Assembly (NCBI GenBank): GCA_947179485.1
Contig: OX359245.1
Span: forward strand, 24,601,067 to 24,665,066
Direction: 5' to 3'
DNA from: Allacma fusca
Lineage: Eukaryota > Arthropoda > Collembola > Symphypleona > Sminthuridae
DNA: 64,000 nt
The notes below the pieces were generated by a model. The model ran no database searches, had not been told where the DNA came from, and saw only the letters and a list, made by a program, of their open reading frames with translations. Positions 1 to 11,539 of this stretch are shown piece by piece (position 1 is the first letter of the stretch; the number at the start of each line of letters is the position of its first letter). A program made the position numbers and the translations under genes.

Positions 1-1
1 A

Positions 2-433
2 CTCAACAGGGTCAATTCCAAGGGTGAAGATTTGAGACTGGACTTGTCCAAAAATCCCTTTCATTGTGATTGTGAACTTCAGCCATTTATTGACTGGGTT
101 AGAAATACAACATACCATTCTCCAGATAGGATTCATCACCGAGAGAAACTCCTTTGCGAGAGTGGACTTCCTGAGAGCAACACGGGTTTACTCATTGAAA
201 AGGTCAATCAGACTCTTTGTCAAGTTTTACAAATATCAAACCTGTCACAAGTCACCACAGCTCTAGTTTGGATCCTGAGCTTTATCATCATCATATTAAT
301 TCTAACGCTATTCTATTTCCAACGAAAAGCTGTTGCACGAAGTGTTCAGCCCTTACTGCAAACTGCAGTTCATGGGGTCAAGTACACTTCCATTGACAAG
401 CAGGAAGAGCAAGCAGAAATTGCCCACGTTTGA
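2..433 (+). CDS. Leucine-rich-repeat type I membrane protein, C-terminal part
   Basis: This is the last part of a gene whose 5' end lies outside the window; the frame is open from base 2, so no start is called. About 143 residues are visible. They begin inside a leucine-rich repeat and pass into a C-terminal capping domain (LRRCT) with the diagnostic NPFHCDCEL run and two further cysteines (LLCESG, QTLCQV). A membrane-spanning segment follows (LVWILSFIIIILILTLFYF), then a short cytoplasmic tail starting QRKAVARS. The order LRR-LRRCT-membrane-tail is that of extracellular recognition or adhesion LRR proteins, including Toll-like and other LRR receptors. No TIR domain follows: the tail is only about 37 residues and ends at TGA 431-433. 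The exact family cannot be named from this fragment. Confidence 0.85.
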   Translation, partial: LNRVNSKGEDLRLDLSKNPFHCDCELQPFIDWVRNTTYHSPDRIHHREKLLCESGLPESNTGLLIEKVNQTLCQVLQISNLSQVTTALVWILSFIIIILILTLFYFQRKAVARSVQPLLQTAVHGVKYTSIDKQEEQAEIAHV

Positions 434-2005
434 TATGCAAGCACCAATTTAGTACTTCCATAAAAATGGTTGTTTACACGATATCCGTCCCAAATTAAAA
501 ACTCAAACTACGATATCCTATATATTTACATTTTTCTGTCCATGCCATATTAAAATGTTCATATCTTTATTAATTACTAATTAAGATAGTATAACCAATA
601 TTGAAAATAATTTCAAGTTAAAAGTTGTGTTATTTACAGTAGCGTAAATCCGCATAGAACACACATGTTCCCTTAAATTATAATTACGTAGAAACAGAAA
701 AAACGGTGCTTATCTTGATATTTCTTTCATCCTGCCCCCGTAGAATATAAAGTATGTATTTAAATGACCGAATGCTGTAAATAATCATCTCACCTGATTT
801 CAGCAACCGTCAAGTCTTACAATTAGCGTGTAAACGGTTTTCTTCCGCTTCAATTTACTTTTGATTATTGTAACTAAATAAACCGTTAATTACATCTTGT
901 CAGTCCCCCATTTGTTATACCACTACCACTAAAGTAAACCAAACTAACAGCAAGACTGCAATCATTATTTAAGTATTACTTAATCAAAACTTTAACTTAC
1001 GGTATTAACAACACTTACAACGTACCAATATTGTAGCTTTTTCTTTACATTTTGTACATTTTCTTAAAGCCTTTAATAAATAAACATTTGAAAGTATAAC
1101 CATGAAATACGGAACTCTTATCCTTGTATGCTTTATGCCTTGTTGTCCTCAGTCTGAATTGGTCTAAAAAATAGGTAAATTAAGATTGTGAAACCTTCAA
1201 AAGAATGACTAAGCTCTAAACGAAGTCACCAGTACAGAAATAAATGTGTTAGCATATGACAAACGTAAAGCAGTTATCCCGGAATATAAAATACTGGAAA
1301 TCATAGCAATCCTATGATTATTACTATTAATAATCACTAAATTGTGATTATAAATAATGTTAAGTATCAATATAGTCTACTGAGGAAGTTGAAGACTCCA
1401 GGGGTATTTTTTCAATTGCCGACAAATATTCTTGAACTATATAGATCGTACAAGAAGGGATTCTTGTCATCCTAAAACCAACTTCTCCAAACGAGGATTA
1501 AGCAAAGAATGTAATTATGCCTTAGAACAAGTACTTACTTAAAATATGATTTGTTAAAATTAGGTTAAAAGTTAACCTGCGGTACGGATAGAAACTTTCA
1601 CTTTGCTGCAATTTTTAGCTTGAAAACGTACCCCATGTCGCTGTCCAGGAAGACGCATTTAAATCCTTTCGTCCTTTTACAAAAAACAGTACATGCATTA
1701 TTAACTACGAATTCATTCCCAAGTAAAAGGGTTACCTAGTCACCTGCATTACCTGGTCAAACCGTTGGACATTTTTGGAGCTAAAATTCCCTCCCCAGAC
1801 GAGGGACCGTAGAATCCATAGGTTATTGCTCTATACACAATACTTACTTCAAAATAAGTAATTATCTATAATTAAGTATTCTTCAAAGTTCATAAATAAA
1901 GTTATTCCCTTCCAAATCTGGACACTAGCTAACGGACACTGGACAACACACCAGTTCACTTAGCAGTCCTTCTACTCGCACAACTCAAACCTCCAAAGTT
2001 TCAAC
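434..2005. other. 3' UTR of the LRR gene and intergenic DNA
   Basis: AT-rich sequence with no supported gene. A canonical AATAAA lies about 640 bases after the LRR stop codon and may end that transcript. The last 80 bases before 2006 would be the 5' UTR of the KH-like mini-gene. No RNA gene or repeat was recognised. Confidence 0.5.
1075..1080 (+). terminator. Candidate poly(A) signal for the LRR gene
   Basis: AATAAA, directly followed by an overlapping second AATAAA-like run (AATAAATAAA). It is the first strong plus-strand signal after the LRR stop codon. A 640-base 3' UTR is long but plausible. Confidence 0.4.
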
Positions 2006-2442
2006 ATGATCAACAAAGTAAGTACCAATTTGAGACCCGCAATGGTTAGACCCAAAATTCTTTTATTTTAAATATTCGATTCAGTGCGATAAATATTTTT
2101 ATTTGTGAAATTACTTGTACAATAAAGTGTGTTATTGAAACATAAGTTTCAGGTTATTTTATATAATAAATGGATACTAATATTTAAAGAAAAATGTTGC
2201 TTACTCTTTGTTAGTGGCGCCAAGTGAAAGTAGATGGCTGGCTGGTGGATCATTTGATGGGACTCGAAGATGGCGGACTGTTCAACCAAATTGAGAAAAA
2301 TCATTCTGTGGAAGTAGAAATTCTGGATGACCTCCCGGGCGTACCGTTTGCAGTGATAGTCGTGTCTGGTGAAGCTCATTCCAGTATTTACGAAGCTTGC
2401 AAGGAGATTCAACGACGTGTGAAAGCTCTTTTGGGACAATGA
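2006..2442 (+). CDS. Small KH-like protein (79 residues), function unknown
   Basis: Two-exon model: exon 1 at 2006-2017 (M-I-N-K) ends at a consensus GTAAGT donor, and exon 2 at 2215-2442 follows a TTGTTAG acceptor in the same phase, giving 79 residues. The exon 2 frame is closed by TAG at 2212-2214, so the protein must be spliced or start elsewhere. The layout resembles one K-homology fold: a helix (VDGWLVDHLM), a turn at GLEDGG where classical KH domains have GxxG, a helix (LFNQIEKNH), two strands (VEVEILDD and PFAVIVVSG) and a final helix (IYEACKEIQRRVKALLG). KH domains usually bind single-stranded RNA or DNA; here the GxxG loop is not conserved, so binding is uncertain. I do not recognise an orthologue. 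The KH reading is my inference from the pattern. Confidence 0.6.
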
Positions 2443-2491
2443 AAACAATGCTCATGACTGATTATTGAAACTAGTGAGTGTTGCTATCTAC

Positions 2492-2750
2492 ATATTGTCG
2501 GTTAAACTTCCTAACCGGCTATAATTTAAAATGCCTAAAATGAAAACCGGTTACAGCGCTCCCGCTACAAACTCTAAAGTGAAACCCGGCCATAATTCCC
2601 CTGTGCTGTAGAGCATAAACCCCGGTCCGCAGAGAGGAGAGGAAATATGGCCGGTTTTCACATTTGAGATTTCAGCGGTAGCGCTTTATAGCCGTTCTTC
2701 GTTCTTAATATTTTAAATTATAACCGGTTAGCAAGTTTAGCCGACGATAT
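2492..2750. mobile_element. Foldback (MITE-like) element with long imperfect inverted repeats
   Basis: The two halves are reverse complements over roughly 100 bases each. The left end reads ATATTGTCGGTTAAACTTCC and the right end, reversed, ATATCGTCGGCTAAACTTGC. Matching inner segments include CTAACCGG, TATAATTTAAAAT and CCGGCCATA. No ORF lies between. It sits between the KH-like mini-gene and the 3' end of DDX10. No clear target duplication was found, so the ends are approximate. Confidence 0.6.
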
Positions 2751-2930
2751 ATAGGTATGTGATAAAAATGTATAATAGCGAAAAGCCAAAAAAAACTTGT
2801 CATTAGCCAGTACTACAATTTGTTTCAATTGTTTAGTAGTTGAGTAAGTATTTCTTGTTCCAGTTTTCACTAACTATTTGTAAAGGTTTGCTCATTTTGA
2901 TATTCTTCGACATTTAGTGCATTTTTTGGA

Positions 2931-2936
2931 TTTATT
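2931..2936 (-). terminator. Candidate poly(A) signal for DDX10
   Basis: TTTATT on the plus strand is AATAAA on the minus strand, about 125 bases beyond the DDX10 stop codon, a normal 3' UTR length. Confidence 0.45.
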
Positions 2937-3060
2937 CCCTTTTTGATATACACATAATATGACGTATAGAATAATGTATCGATACATAAACCGTAACCAT
3001 AATTAGGTATATGTAATAACGAAAATAAACTGCAATTGTAACACAATTCCTTCATTTACA

Positions 3061-6000
3061 TTATTTCTTCTGAGATAACAGCTTAAGAGCTAATTCTTCC
3101 ATTAAGGAACTGTTCATATTTCCAAAAGATTCATCTTCTTCATCACTGCTGTGACTAGTCTTTTTCCGTTTGGCCTTAGATTTGAGAGGTTTGGGGGAAA
3201 GCAGGTCCGGTTCATCATTACTGTCACTATCGCTTGTATTGACCACCTCTCGGACGTACTCATCTTCATCACTTTCATCTGCTCGACGTTTCCTCCACCT
3301 AACCGAGCTGTCACTTTCATCCCGATCATTGATGTCTTCCTGTGGTTTGTAGACACTATCGGGATCCGGTAACCACGATAAGTCGGGTTCCGAACCTTCA
3401 TCAGAGTAGTCATCACCCTTTTCGAGTGCAGCTTGCTCACCGTTTTCACAATTTTTACCATCCATCTGTTCTTCACTCTCCTCCATTATTCCCTTGCGGA
3501 TTAGTTTTGCCTTTCGTCTTTCTTCCCTGGAAAAAAATTCAAGCTCAATCGAACTTCTACAAAATGAGTATTTTGTATGGCTTTAAACATGAATATGTTG
3601 CTTACTGATGCCGGGCTTTAATCCGTTCACGATGTAACTTCTTGTCTATTTGATCCTCCATCTTCAGAATCTCTTTGGCTCTGTTAATATCAATACCTGA
3701 CGCATCTTCTTCTTCGTAAGTTTTTGCCAGCTCCGATTGCTTCTCTCGTCTCAAGTCAGCGACAGCTTCACCTTCCTCATCAAAGACTACTTTCTTGTTT
3801 ACTTTAATATTTTTCTTGAGAAGTTTCTTAGCTGTCGATGCTTTGGACTTAGTTTTAGATTTGCTTGCACGGGAATTATTTTGCAATAAAATTGCATCTT
3901 CGAGTTCATCTTCAAAATTGACAGGCTTTTTGCCAACAAATAGATCGTCCATATCATCTTCTTCTTCGCCTATATACATATTTTGTTAAAAATACTGTAA
4001 GTCTAACTCAAGAGCAAGGTCGATGTTGCAATCATGGCCGACGTGTTCAAGCATTGGAGTTGCGTGTTGTAATAATTACCTGCAATACTAAAATCATACG
4101 TTGTGGGTTTTGCAAAAGCTGATGCATTTTTGTTGTCTATTGTCACTTCTCCTTCCCCCTCATCAGAACTCTGTGGCTCATCTTTAATTTTAATGTTATT
4201 ATCTTCCTCAGAATCATCTATAGCTTTTGACTTGCTTCCTGATTTAACGTCTAGTCTCTTTTGCAGGAATCTCACTCTCGGAGCCACCGCCAGACCTAAA
4301 GAGCTACAAATATAAATTCAAAACGTTATTCTTGCTAGAAGATTTTAGCGAACTAACGTAATTTTTATATTTGCTTCCTTCCTTATAATATTACCCAGCA
4401 AAATTCGGCAAATCCAAACGAGAAACATCAAAGATACTCTTATCTTTCATGAGAAACACAGACTTTAGGTAGGACTTAAAAGCTCTTTGTGCGCAGTCTT
4501 TTAAGGAAACGTCTCGGGCCAAAAGCGCTTCAAATTTTCGACGCACACTCGTTAATTTCTTGGGATTTACTTCTATTCTGTTGATAGGAATTTTTTTATT
4601 ATTTAACTGCTGCAGCATTCCATCTTCCTCAGAAGGTAGTAAAATCAAGAGGGATTCTCCGTTTTTGTTGTATCGAGCAGTACGCCCAGCTCGGTGAATA
4701 TAAGTTGTGGCATCTTCAGGGCAATCTAGCTGCAGAACCCAATCAACGGAAGGAAAATCTGTAGAAAAATTAAGGATAAAGTAGATTTAACTGCGTACAA
4801 GATAATATATTAGTGATATTAGTAGTTTCTATACCTAAGCCCCTCGCAGCAATATCTGTTGCAAACAAAACAACGGATTGTTTTTTGCTGAATTCTTCGT
4901 ATACTGACATCCGCTTAAGTTGATGAAGGGTTCCGTAAAGTGCCAACACACTCATACCAGGTCTCATTCGGCAGAAGAGCATGTGGATAAACCGTACCTA
5001 TAAACAAATTTTCATAATTATTACAGTAATTACACACATGCATATTTTACACTTGCCACAATAAAATAACTTCCAACTTAAATAAAAATGCAGTTTTACC
5101 TGCTTACAACTTGATAGAAAAACCAAAATCTTGGATTTCTTATGGTGTTTTAAAAATGACCAAAGCATATCAAGCTTGGATTCTAAAGGGCAAACTAAAT
5201 AGCTCTGCTGAAGAGACTCGGGTGTGCTAAACTGGGCATTTTCATGAACAGAAACGTAAACAGGAGACTTCAGACTGAGGCGAGCCAAATCTTTCAAAGA
5301 CCTGAAATTAAAGGCATATATCTTTTAGAATCCGGTGTACTACAAGCGATTTGTAATATACAATTTCAGCTGTACTGACTTCGTCTGAGTAGCAGAGAAG
5401 AGCAACGTCTGCCTGTCCTTTGGTAGGTTTTCAATTATAGAGTTCATAGTTTGCTGGAAGCCCATATCAAGGCAGCGGTCAGCCTCATCTAAAACTAAGA
5501 TCTATTGCAAATTATTTAAAAAATTCACGTTGTAATCTTTTTTAGCAACGAGCATTTTGAATTCAGGATATAAAATGTCTCTTTCGGTGGCAAACACTTA
5601 CTTGCAAATTATCACAGGTAAACATAGGATTTTCATCCATATGCTGAAGAAGTCTGCCAGGCGTACATATTATTATATTTACTTGGTCGACACGCTTCCG
5701 CTCAAATTTTAAATCTTTGCCACCTGAGGGAGAAACAAATTCCGAAGTAAATTAAAGTTTATCTTTCTACTGGTTACTACAAGCACATCAAAACAAAGAG
5801 TCCAGAATATACCTATAACAAGCCCAGCCGAAAAATCGTGCTTCTGGCCAACTCTTTTCAGTGTTTCATAAATCTGGTAGGCAAGCTCACGGGTAGGAGT
5901 AATTATTAGCGCTCCTAGCCCATCTTGATTCGACCATAATTTGTTATTAAGTAATTCCAACACCTACCCATGTCAATTGAATATAAAAGATATTAATATA

Positions 6001-7321
6001 CATCCAGCAATTATTTCTTAATGACAGTGTTCTCGTATTCCAATCCAATAAACTTACGGGAATTAAAAATGCCAAAGTTTTTCCACTACCAGTTTTAGCC
6101 GCTCCTAATATATCCAATCCCCTCAAGGCCAGACCAATACTTTCTTTTTGAACTTCAGTGGGTTTAGCGAACCCGGAATCTTTCAGAGCCAAAATTGTCT
6201 TCCGACTTAATGGCATGTCCTTGAAAAACTTGACTTTTGTGGAGTCAAACTAAAAGAAAACGTAATACAAATTTACAGTATGCATTCACAGCGGCTTAAC
6301 ATAAGACCACCGCATCATCATCATTGTCAACAAGTCCGGATTTACTCGAAGTGGGAATTCTATTGTTTACTATTTTTTCGGAAAGCCAAAATACTTGAGA
6401 ACGAAATGACCCGACTATTTGTGTTGTTTTGGTTTTGGTTCTAAGCTGGAGCATTGCTGACCTGTCCAGGGATTTTTCTGGGAGCTCGAGTCCCACTGAT
6501 TTCAGTCGTCCATTTTTTTGAGATTTTTGAACGGAGATGGTTTCGAAAATGTTATTCTGTTTGCTTAACAAAATGAGGGATCGACGTTTAAAAACCAAGG
6601 ATTCTTTTAAAAACTTTGTTTTTCTACTCAACAAAATTAGGGACTTGGTTTTCGAAAAAAGGAAACTTTATCAAAAATTTGCCAACTAAAACCAGGCTAT
6701 TTTTATTTAAATACAGTATTGGCATCGCTGAATTCAGGTATTATTCAAAATCCCTGGACCCCAATCAAAAGTAGCAATCAGACCCCTACCTCTGTCCTTG
6801 CTATGTTTTGACAGTTCTTCTCGAAAAACGGGGCTATTTTTTTTAATGGGTAAGACAATTGCCTCTTGTTAGTGTGAGTACCTACTTTACTTCAAATTCT
6901 GTAATTATTTATTCATCGACAAAAAGAAAGACAACACATAAACCAGACAACTCGTTACCATATTAGTTTATGTTTCTCCCGACAGACGATAAAATGCAGA
7001 AATCGCCTTGGATAGACCAAAAAATGTGCTAACGTTACCGACACTGTCACTAGCAAGAATAGCTTCCCCTTCATAACATATGCCTTTAAAGCTGAATTAT
7101 CTCAATTAAAAAATATGAACTAAAACTACAACAGCATTGTTCCAGTTGAGTTTTACCTGGTCATATTGCTCCGCCAGCTTCTTTATTTCCTTTTTGTCCA
7201 ACTCTGACTTGGTCGGTGGGGCTTTGAACGTGAACTTCTTCGTTCGACCACGGCCCCATTCTTTGCCAATACGCTTTGTAGAATCCGATTGACTCAATCC
7301 ACCTTTTTTGTCAGGCCCCAT
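3061..7321 (-). CDS. DDX10: DEAD-box ATP-dependent RNA helicase DDX10 (yeast Dbp4/Hca4)
   Basis: DDX10/Dbp4 is a nucleolar helicase of small-subunit ribosome biogenesis, acting with U14 and U3 snoRNPs. I assembled 11 exons whose phases all agree: 7321-7157, 6249-6058, 5963-5813, 5723-5602, 5501-5380, 5301-5100, 4997-4835, 4758-4395, 4303-4080, 3969-3606, 3526-3061. They give 844 residues; the human protein has about 875. Visible motifs: motif [10 protein letters not shown] (105-113), PTRELA (142-147), TPGR, DEAD (215-218), SAT (246-248), [10 protein letters not shown], and HRAGRTAR (394-401). The family-specific stretch [16 protein letters not shown] follows the core. The tail is acidic and lysine-rich with conserved blocks INRAKEIL and LPDPDSVY. 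All introns use GT-AG; the intron after exon 5 uses GTCAGT. The gene appears intact. Head to head with EIF3M. Confidence 0.95.
6250..7156 (-). other. Long first intron of DDX10
   Basis: At 907 bases this is much longer than the other introns (41-300 bases). It holds AT-rich sequence with loosely repeated segments (for example TCCCTAATTTTGTT and TCCCTCATTTTGTT on the minus strand) resembling the inside of the hAT-type element at 15,670. An open frame of 112 codons is present at 6296-6634 but shows no recognisable domain. Confidence 0.5.
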
Positions 7322-8263
7322 CTACACAGCTGATAGTCAAAAATTATATTTAAAAACAGCTTACAACACAATTATTACTACACTTTACTTAACTTAGTAA
7401 CATTAACGAGTAATTTTTACAAATGCTACAACGAGCTACATTACGGTAAAAATCAACAAGAATAATTTTATTATTGGTCAAATAGTAAATTTTTGAAGTT
7501 ACCTTCTAATATATGAAAGGAGAAAAATCTCTCGGACTGTAGGATGCAATTACGCAGTAATTTATTAATTGTATTTAATATAAAATATATGATTACTTAC
7601 TTAACCTTTATTAATTTGTCAATTTTCAAATACAAGTTAGCCAGCAACCAAAAAGAGATTGTGTCTTCTGTTCCATGAGCAAGCAAGCAACATCGGATGG
7701 AATAATGCAGCTGCTATTACTTCTACAATTTATCATTTCAAAATTTACAACGTGACTAAATTTAAATTCAGCGCCTGACGATGTGAACGCTCCTTCGTAC
7801 AGTGACATGCGTCAATACTAACTTCCCATGTTAATGTATTCACGCCGGTCCGGCAGAAAGGAATTGTGAAAAGCTGTCATAGGAATTTCGTTTTTTGGAA
7901 GAAATTGTTTGGGTTGGTTGATAAAATTCCTTTTGATACAGCAGGTCCAGTTCTTTGTGCAGACATATTTCGATCATCCCGAGAAGCATTTTGCAGGTAA
8001 GAACATTTATTTCACTCTAAACTTGGACACTGTTTGGACCCTGAGACTCATTTGTTACAGTATTTAGTTTATGGGCAGCTTGGGTGAATTTATTACTCAC
8101 GAATCATTGAAACACAAAAAAGATTGGATGGAAAATGATATTACAATTATGGATAATTACCTGTAAATAAGGAACAGATATTAACCACCCGTCCTGGTGC
8201 GGTTAGCTCTGAAGTATTGTAATTTATATTTTTGCCTATTTATTTACAGAAAATCATACAAAC
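7322..8263. promoter_or_regulatory. Shared upstream region of DDX10 and EIF3M, with an EIF3M 5' UTR intron
   Basis: The two start codons face away from each other, so both promoters must lie here. On the EIF3M side a leader exon probably ends at 7996 (TTGCAG followed by GTAAGA) and rejoins at 8250 after TTATTTACAG, leaving a 253-base intron in the 5' UTR just before the ATG at 8264. No TATA box is convincing. Confidence 0.45.
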
Positions 8264-9592
8264 ATGGAAGCGGAATTAACTTCTTTCATAGCATGCTCGC
8301 CTCAAGAGCAATGCCAGGAGTTGCGAGAGTACTTGAAGAATCTCGGAGCGGAGATTTCAGTCCAGCCATCAGTTAAAGGAATGGAGGATGACCTTCACAA
8401 GATTATCCAAGTTTGTGACATTTGCTTCGCAACGGGGGTTCCGGAAGGAGACATCGAGTCCGTGTTAAATGGGATAGTTTCGGTGGTAATTATTGCAGAG
8501 CCAGAAGCTTCCGATGGACTTGTGCTTGCCTTCTGTGAGAAGTTGGCTAAAGCTTGGGAGCCGGACCAGAAGAATGGAATGATTGCCCTGAAGGTTCTGC
8601 GATTGTTATTTTATTCGCTGAGTGAATCCTCTGCAATGAGGTATCATGTGTACTACTACATGGTGGAGGTGGCTGGGAAAGTTGGCCAGATCAAGGCAAT
8701 TTTCTCCAACACGGTGACTCTCAAAAAAAGTTTAGCGTCTAGACCTCCGACGGCCGAGCAACTCCAGAAACTCTATCGGCTGCTACATCAGGGACTATTG
8801 AATTCTAAGGCGAGTGACGAGGCGTACAAGGTCATGTTGGATTTGCTGGCAACCTACACAACTGAGAATGCATCTCAAGCCAGGGAGGATGCTCAGAGAT
8901 GTATTGTGGCTTCGCTGGCTGATCCAAATATTTATTTGTTGGACCATCTTTTACCTCTCAAGCCTGTTAAGTTCTTAGAAGGTATAATACGTACTGAACA
9001 ATTGATATAATATTTTAGCTTAAAATTTTATTGCCTAGTTGAGGTAACTAGTTGTCAACGGAAGTAAAAAAATCAAACAGCAATCGTGGACACTTCTCTT
9101 AAATCTCTTACTGATTTTATTATGAAGTTGAAGCAACTTGCTATGCTATTTTGATTGGCAGGAAATCCTATCCATGATTTGGTCACCATCGCAGTGTACG
9201 AAGGTCTAGATGAATATTTGAAGTATTACAGTCACCACAAGGAGTACTTGCAGAAGATGGGCCTCGATCATGAGAAACTTATGAAGAAAATGCGAATCCT
9301 AAGTTTGATCAGCATGGCGGAGAGATCCACCGAGTTGTCTTTCTCTCAAATCCAGCGGGAGCTACAACTGGAGCCAAATCAAGTGGAACGGTTCATTATA
9401 GATGCATTGAAGACCAAACTTATCACCGCTCGCATTGATCAAGCCTCCAAAAAGATTTTGATTCAGGCTGTGGTGAAACGAGCACTGACCAAGGCCCATT
9501 GGATGCAAATTCGCGACATTCTTACATCTTGGAAGACAAGTATTTTCACCTTGAAAGAAAACATGCAAGACATTGAAGTGGCCGGGGCTTAA
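8264..9592 (+). CDS. EIF3M: Eukaryotic translation initiation factor 3 subunit M
   Basis: eIF3m is one of the PCI-domain subunits of the eIF3 complex, which loads mRNA and initiator tRNA onto the 40S ribosome. Two coding exons, 8264-8981 and 9162-9592, join in phase (GAA-G|GA) to give 382 residues; the human protein has 374. The join restores the family motif LKPVKFLEGNPIHDL. The N-terminal two thirds are helical. The C-terminal PCI/winged-helix part contains ELSFSQIQRELQL, VERFIIDALKTKL and the closing WMQIRDILTSWK. The intron uses GTATAA and TTGGCAG. The start ATG is the first after the 5' UTR acceptor. The gene is tail to tail with CUTC and looks intact. Confidence 0.95.
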
Positions 9593-9640
9593 CTGTAAAC
9601 ATTTTCAACCACAATTTCATGTTTTGTCATATTACGTCTA

Positions 9641-9646
9641 AATAAA
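9641..9646 (+). terminator. Poly(A) signal of EIF3M
   Basis: AATAAA about 50 bases after the EIF3M stop codon. Only about 50 bases separate it from the opposite-strand signal of CUTC, so the two 3' ends nearly abut. Confidence 0.7.
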
Positions 9647-9694
9647 ACAGTTTAAGCTACAATTACTAGTATTTGTGCATATAAGTAAAAAATA

Positions 9695-9700
9695 TTTATT
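9695..9700 (-). terminator. Candidate poly(A) signal of CUTC
   Basis: Minus-strand AATAAA about 130 bases beyond the CUTC stop codon. Confidence 0.5.
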
Positions 9701-9832
9701 TCAAGCGTTAATTTTCATGTAATATTTAATGTGTAAACAATAGTTCCACAAATCGATAAACTAATTAATTATCACGGAATCGTAAAAACGCAGTTCATAT
9801 CAAGTGTATGGATGAATCTAGCACTAACACAT

Positions 9833-10680
9833 TCAGCTAGCTCTTCCGACTGCCTCAACAATTTCTGCCACAACAGTACGATCCGTCACATAAGTCAACA
9901 TATCATCACCATTTCCCATCTCAATCTGACTATCTCTTTCCATAGCAGACTTCACAGCGATTTTCGCAGAAGCATGAACCTCTTTCACTCCGGTGAATTC
10001 AACTATTTCACTGACATTCAAAGGAGTAACTCCCGCCCCAGCCATTATTGTAATCTTACCATCTGCCTGCTCTACCAAATTTTTAATTAATGCAACTCCC
10101 TCTTGAGCAGAGGATGCCTGACCGCTCGTTAAAACCCTCGAGAATCCAAGTTGGATTAAACACTCCAAGGCTGACGAAGGTTCGGAAATGTGATCAAACG
10201 CGCGATGGAATGTCACGGGAAGAGGCTTGGCTTCTTCCAGAAGCTGCTTACACCCAGGAGTATCTATGCCCCCCCTTGTATTTAATAGTCCAAACACAAA
10301 TCCATCTGCTCCATTTTCTTTCAAAACTCTTACATCTTCCTGTGGCAATGAAACAATAATAATTAATAGAACAAAACCAAAACCATCTGGATATTTACAA
10401 ATTACCACTGAAAAAAGGAATTACAAACAAGTCTTACTTTCATTATGTCAATTTCATCTTGTCCAAACATGAAATCTCCTCTCCGCGGTCTGATCATCAC
10501 AAAAATTGGAATCTTCACTTTAGCTTTAATCTGACGCAAAAACCCCACAGTCGGGGTCAGGCCCCCTTCAGAAAGAGCCGAACAGAGTTCAATCCGCCCA
10601 GCACCACCGGCTTCCGCTGCGATTCCTGACGCTAATGTATCTATGCAAACTTCTAATAGCACGTCCCCTCCCATATTCAA
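9833..10680 (-). CDS. CUTC: Copper homeostasis protein CutC homologue
   Basis: CutC proteins are cytosolic TIM-barrel proteins linked to copper tolerance; the human protein binds Cu(I), but its exact reaction is not settled. Two exons, 10680-10438 (81 codons) and 10339-9833, join in phase at IMK|EDV and give 249 residues. Conserved blocks: LLEVCIDTLASG and RIELCSALSEGGLTP near the N-terminus (the paired cysteines are family features), IPIFVMIRPRRGDF, GADGFVFGLL, LPVTFHRAFD, LGFSRVLTSG, ITIMAGAGVT and VKEVHASAK. The glycine-rich MAGAG block corresponds to a barrel loop. The length fits the family. A second ATG at codon 3 makes the start slightly uncertain. The intron uses GTAAGA and CCACAG. 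The gene diverges from STRAP. Confidence 0.95.
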
Positions 10681-11539
10681 TCCTAGTTTTAACCTTTTAA
10701 CCTCGAAGGAGTCAACGACAAGTACCGACTAATAATAATATAAGTAGATACGCAATTTATTGTATCTACTGTTCACTTATTATTATTAATATTATTATTG
10801 TTAAATAAGTGAATACACCATAGAGTAATTATTTATTATAAACAAAAAATACAAACCAACCGAAAACACAAGGCACGATACACCTACTATTTGACAGGTA
10901 ACTAAATATTTCTAAAAATATAGCAATTACGTATAAATCATTATTTAATGAATTTCCTATTAGCAACGAAAGTACTTCATTTTGAAGTACTTATTATTTA
11001 ATTTTATCGTGTTGAAGAAAGTTGATGACAAGGAACATGAAGACGGAATGCAGCTACGAACGAATTTATTACCCACCGCGAAACGCGATTGAACGTGGAA
11101 ATTCAAAAATTGCCTCGTGGAAGTGAAACTGTAAAGCGCGTAGTTTAACAGACCCTGAATGAGAACAGATTTTTTTGCGTGGAGTTTACTACGGGGACTT
11201 GAATAACTATATAGGACAGGACGAGACGGACGACAGTGACTGTGATTGTGACGGATTAAAGCGAGCGAGTGTTGCTGCCATTGCACTCTGTCTGAGGACG
11301 CAATACGGTGCCAATAATTAAGTTCCCATTTAAAGAGAAAGTCCTTTCGGGAGTCATCTGGGATTATAGGTCAGGGTCAAAGTTCCTTACTTACATACAC
11401 TTGATAAGGCTGCTAAATTAATAGTGTTTTTTACATGCCAATTAGACTCCACTGCTCAGGACAGCTGACTTTCAACTTTGAGAGGGATTCTGCTATATAC
11501 TGAAAAGTTCGAAAATACTACAGCAGGAAGATAGAAAGA
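10681..11539. promoter_or_regulatory. Shared upstream region of CUTC and STRAP
   Basis: The divergent start codons are 859 bases apart. The CUTC side is AT-rich and holds a hairpin at 10731-10789. The STRAP side (about 11,030-11,300) is less AT-rich with scattered CpG and is the likelier STRAP promoter. An opposite-strand open frame (10960-11286) lies here without any recognisable domain. Confidence 0.4.
10731..10789. repeat. AT-rich hairpin
   Basis: Inverted arms AATAATAATATAAGTAGATAC (left) and GTATCTACT plus TTATTATTATT (right), around a 10-base loop. The inner nine base pairs AGTAGATAC/GTATCTACT are perfect. It could be a small foldback remnant or a cruciform-prone site. Confidence 0.5.

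Noticed and set aside
6296..6634. 112-codon minus-strand frame in DDX10 intron 1
   Set aside because: No domain, lies wholly within an intron defined by conserved exons on both sides, and has a repeat-like texture.
10960..11286. 108-codon minus-strand frame between CUTC and STRAP
   Set aside because: No recognisable domain or splice context; it overlaps the likely STRAP promoter.
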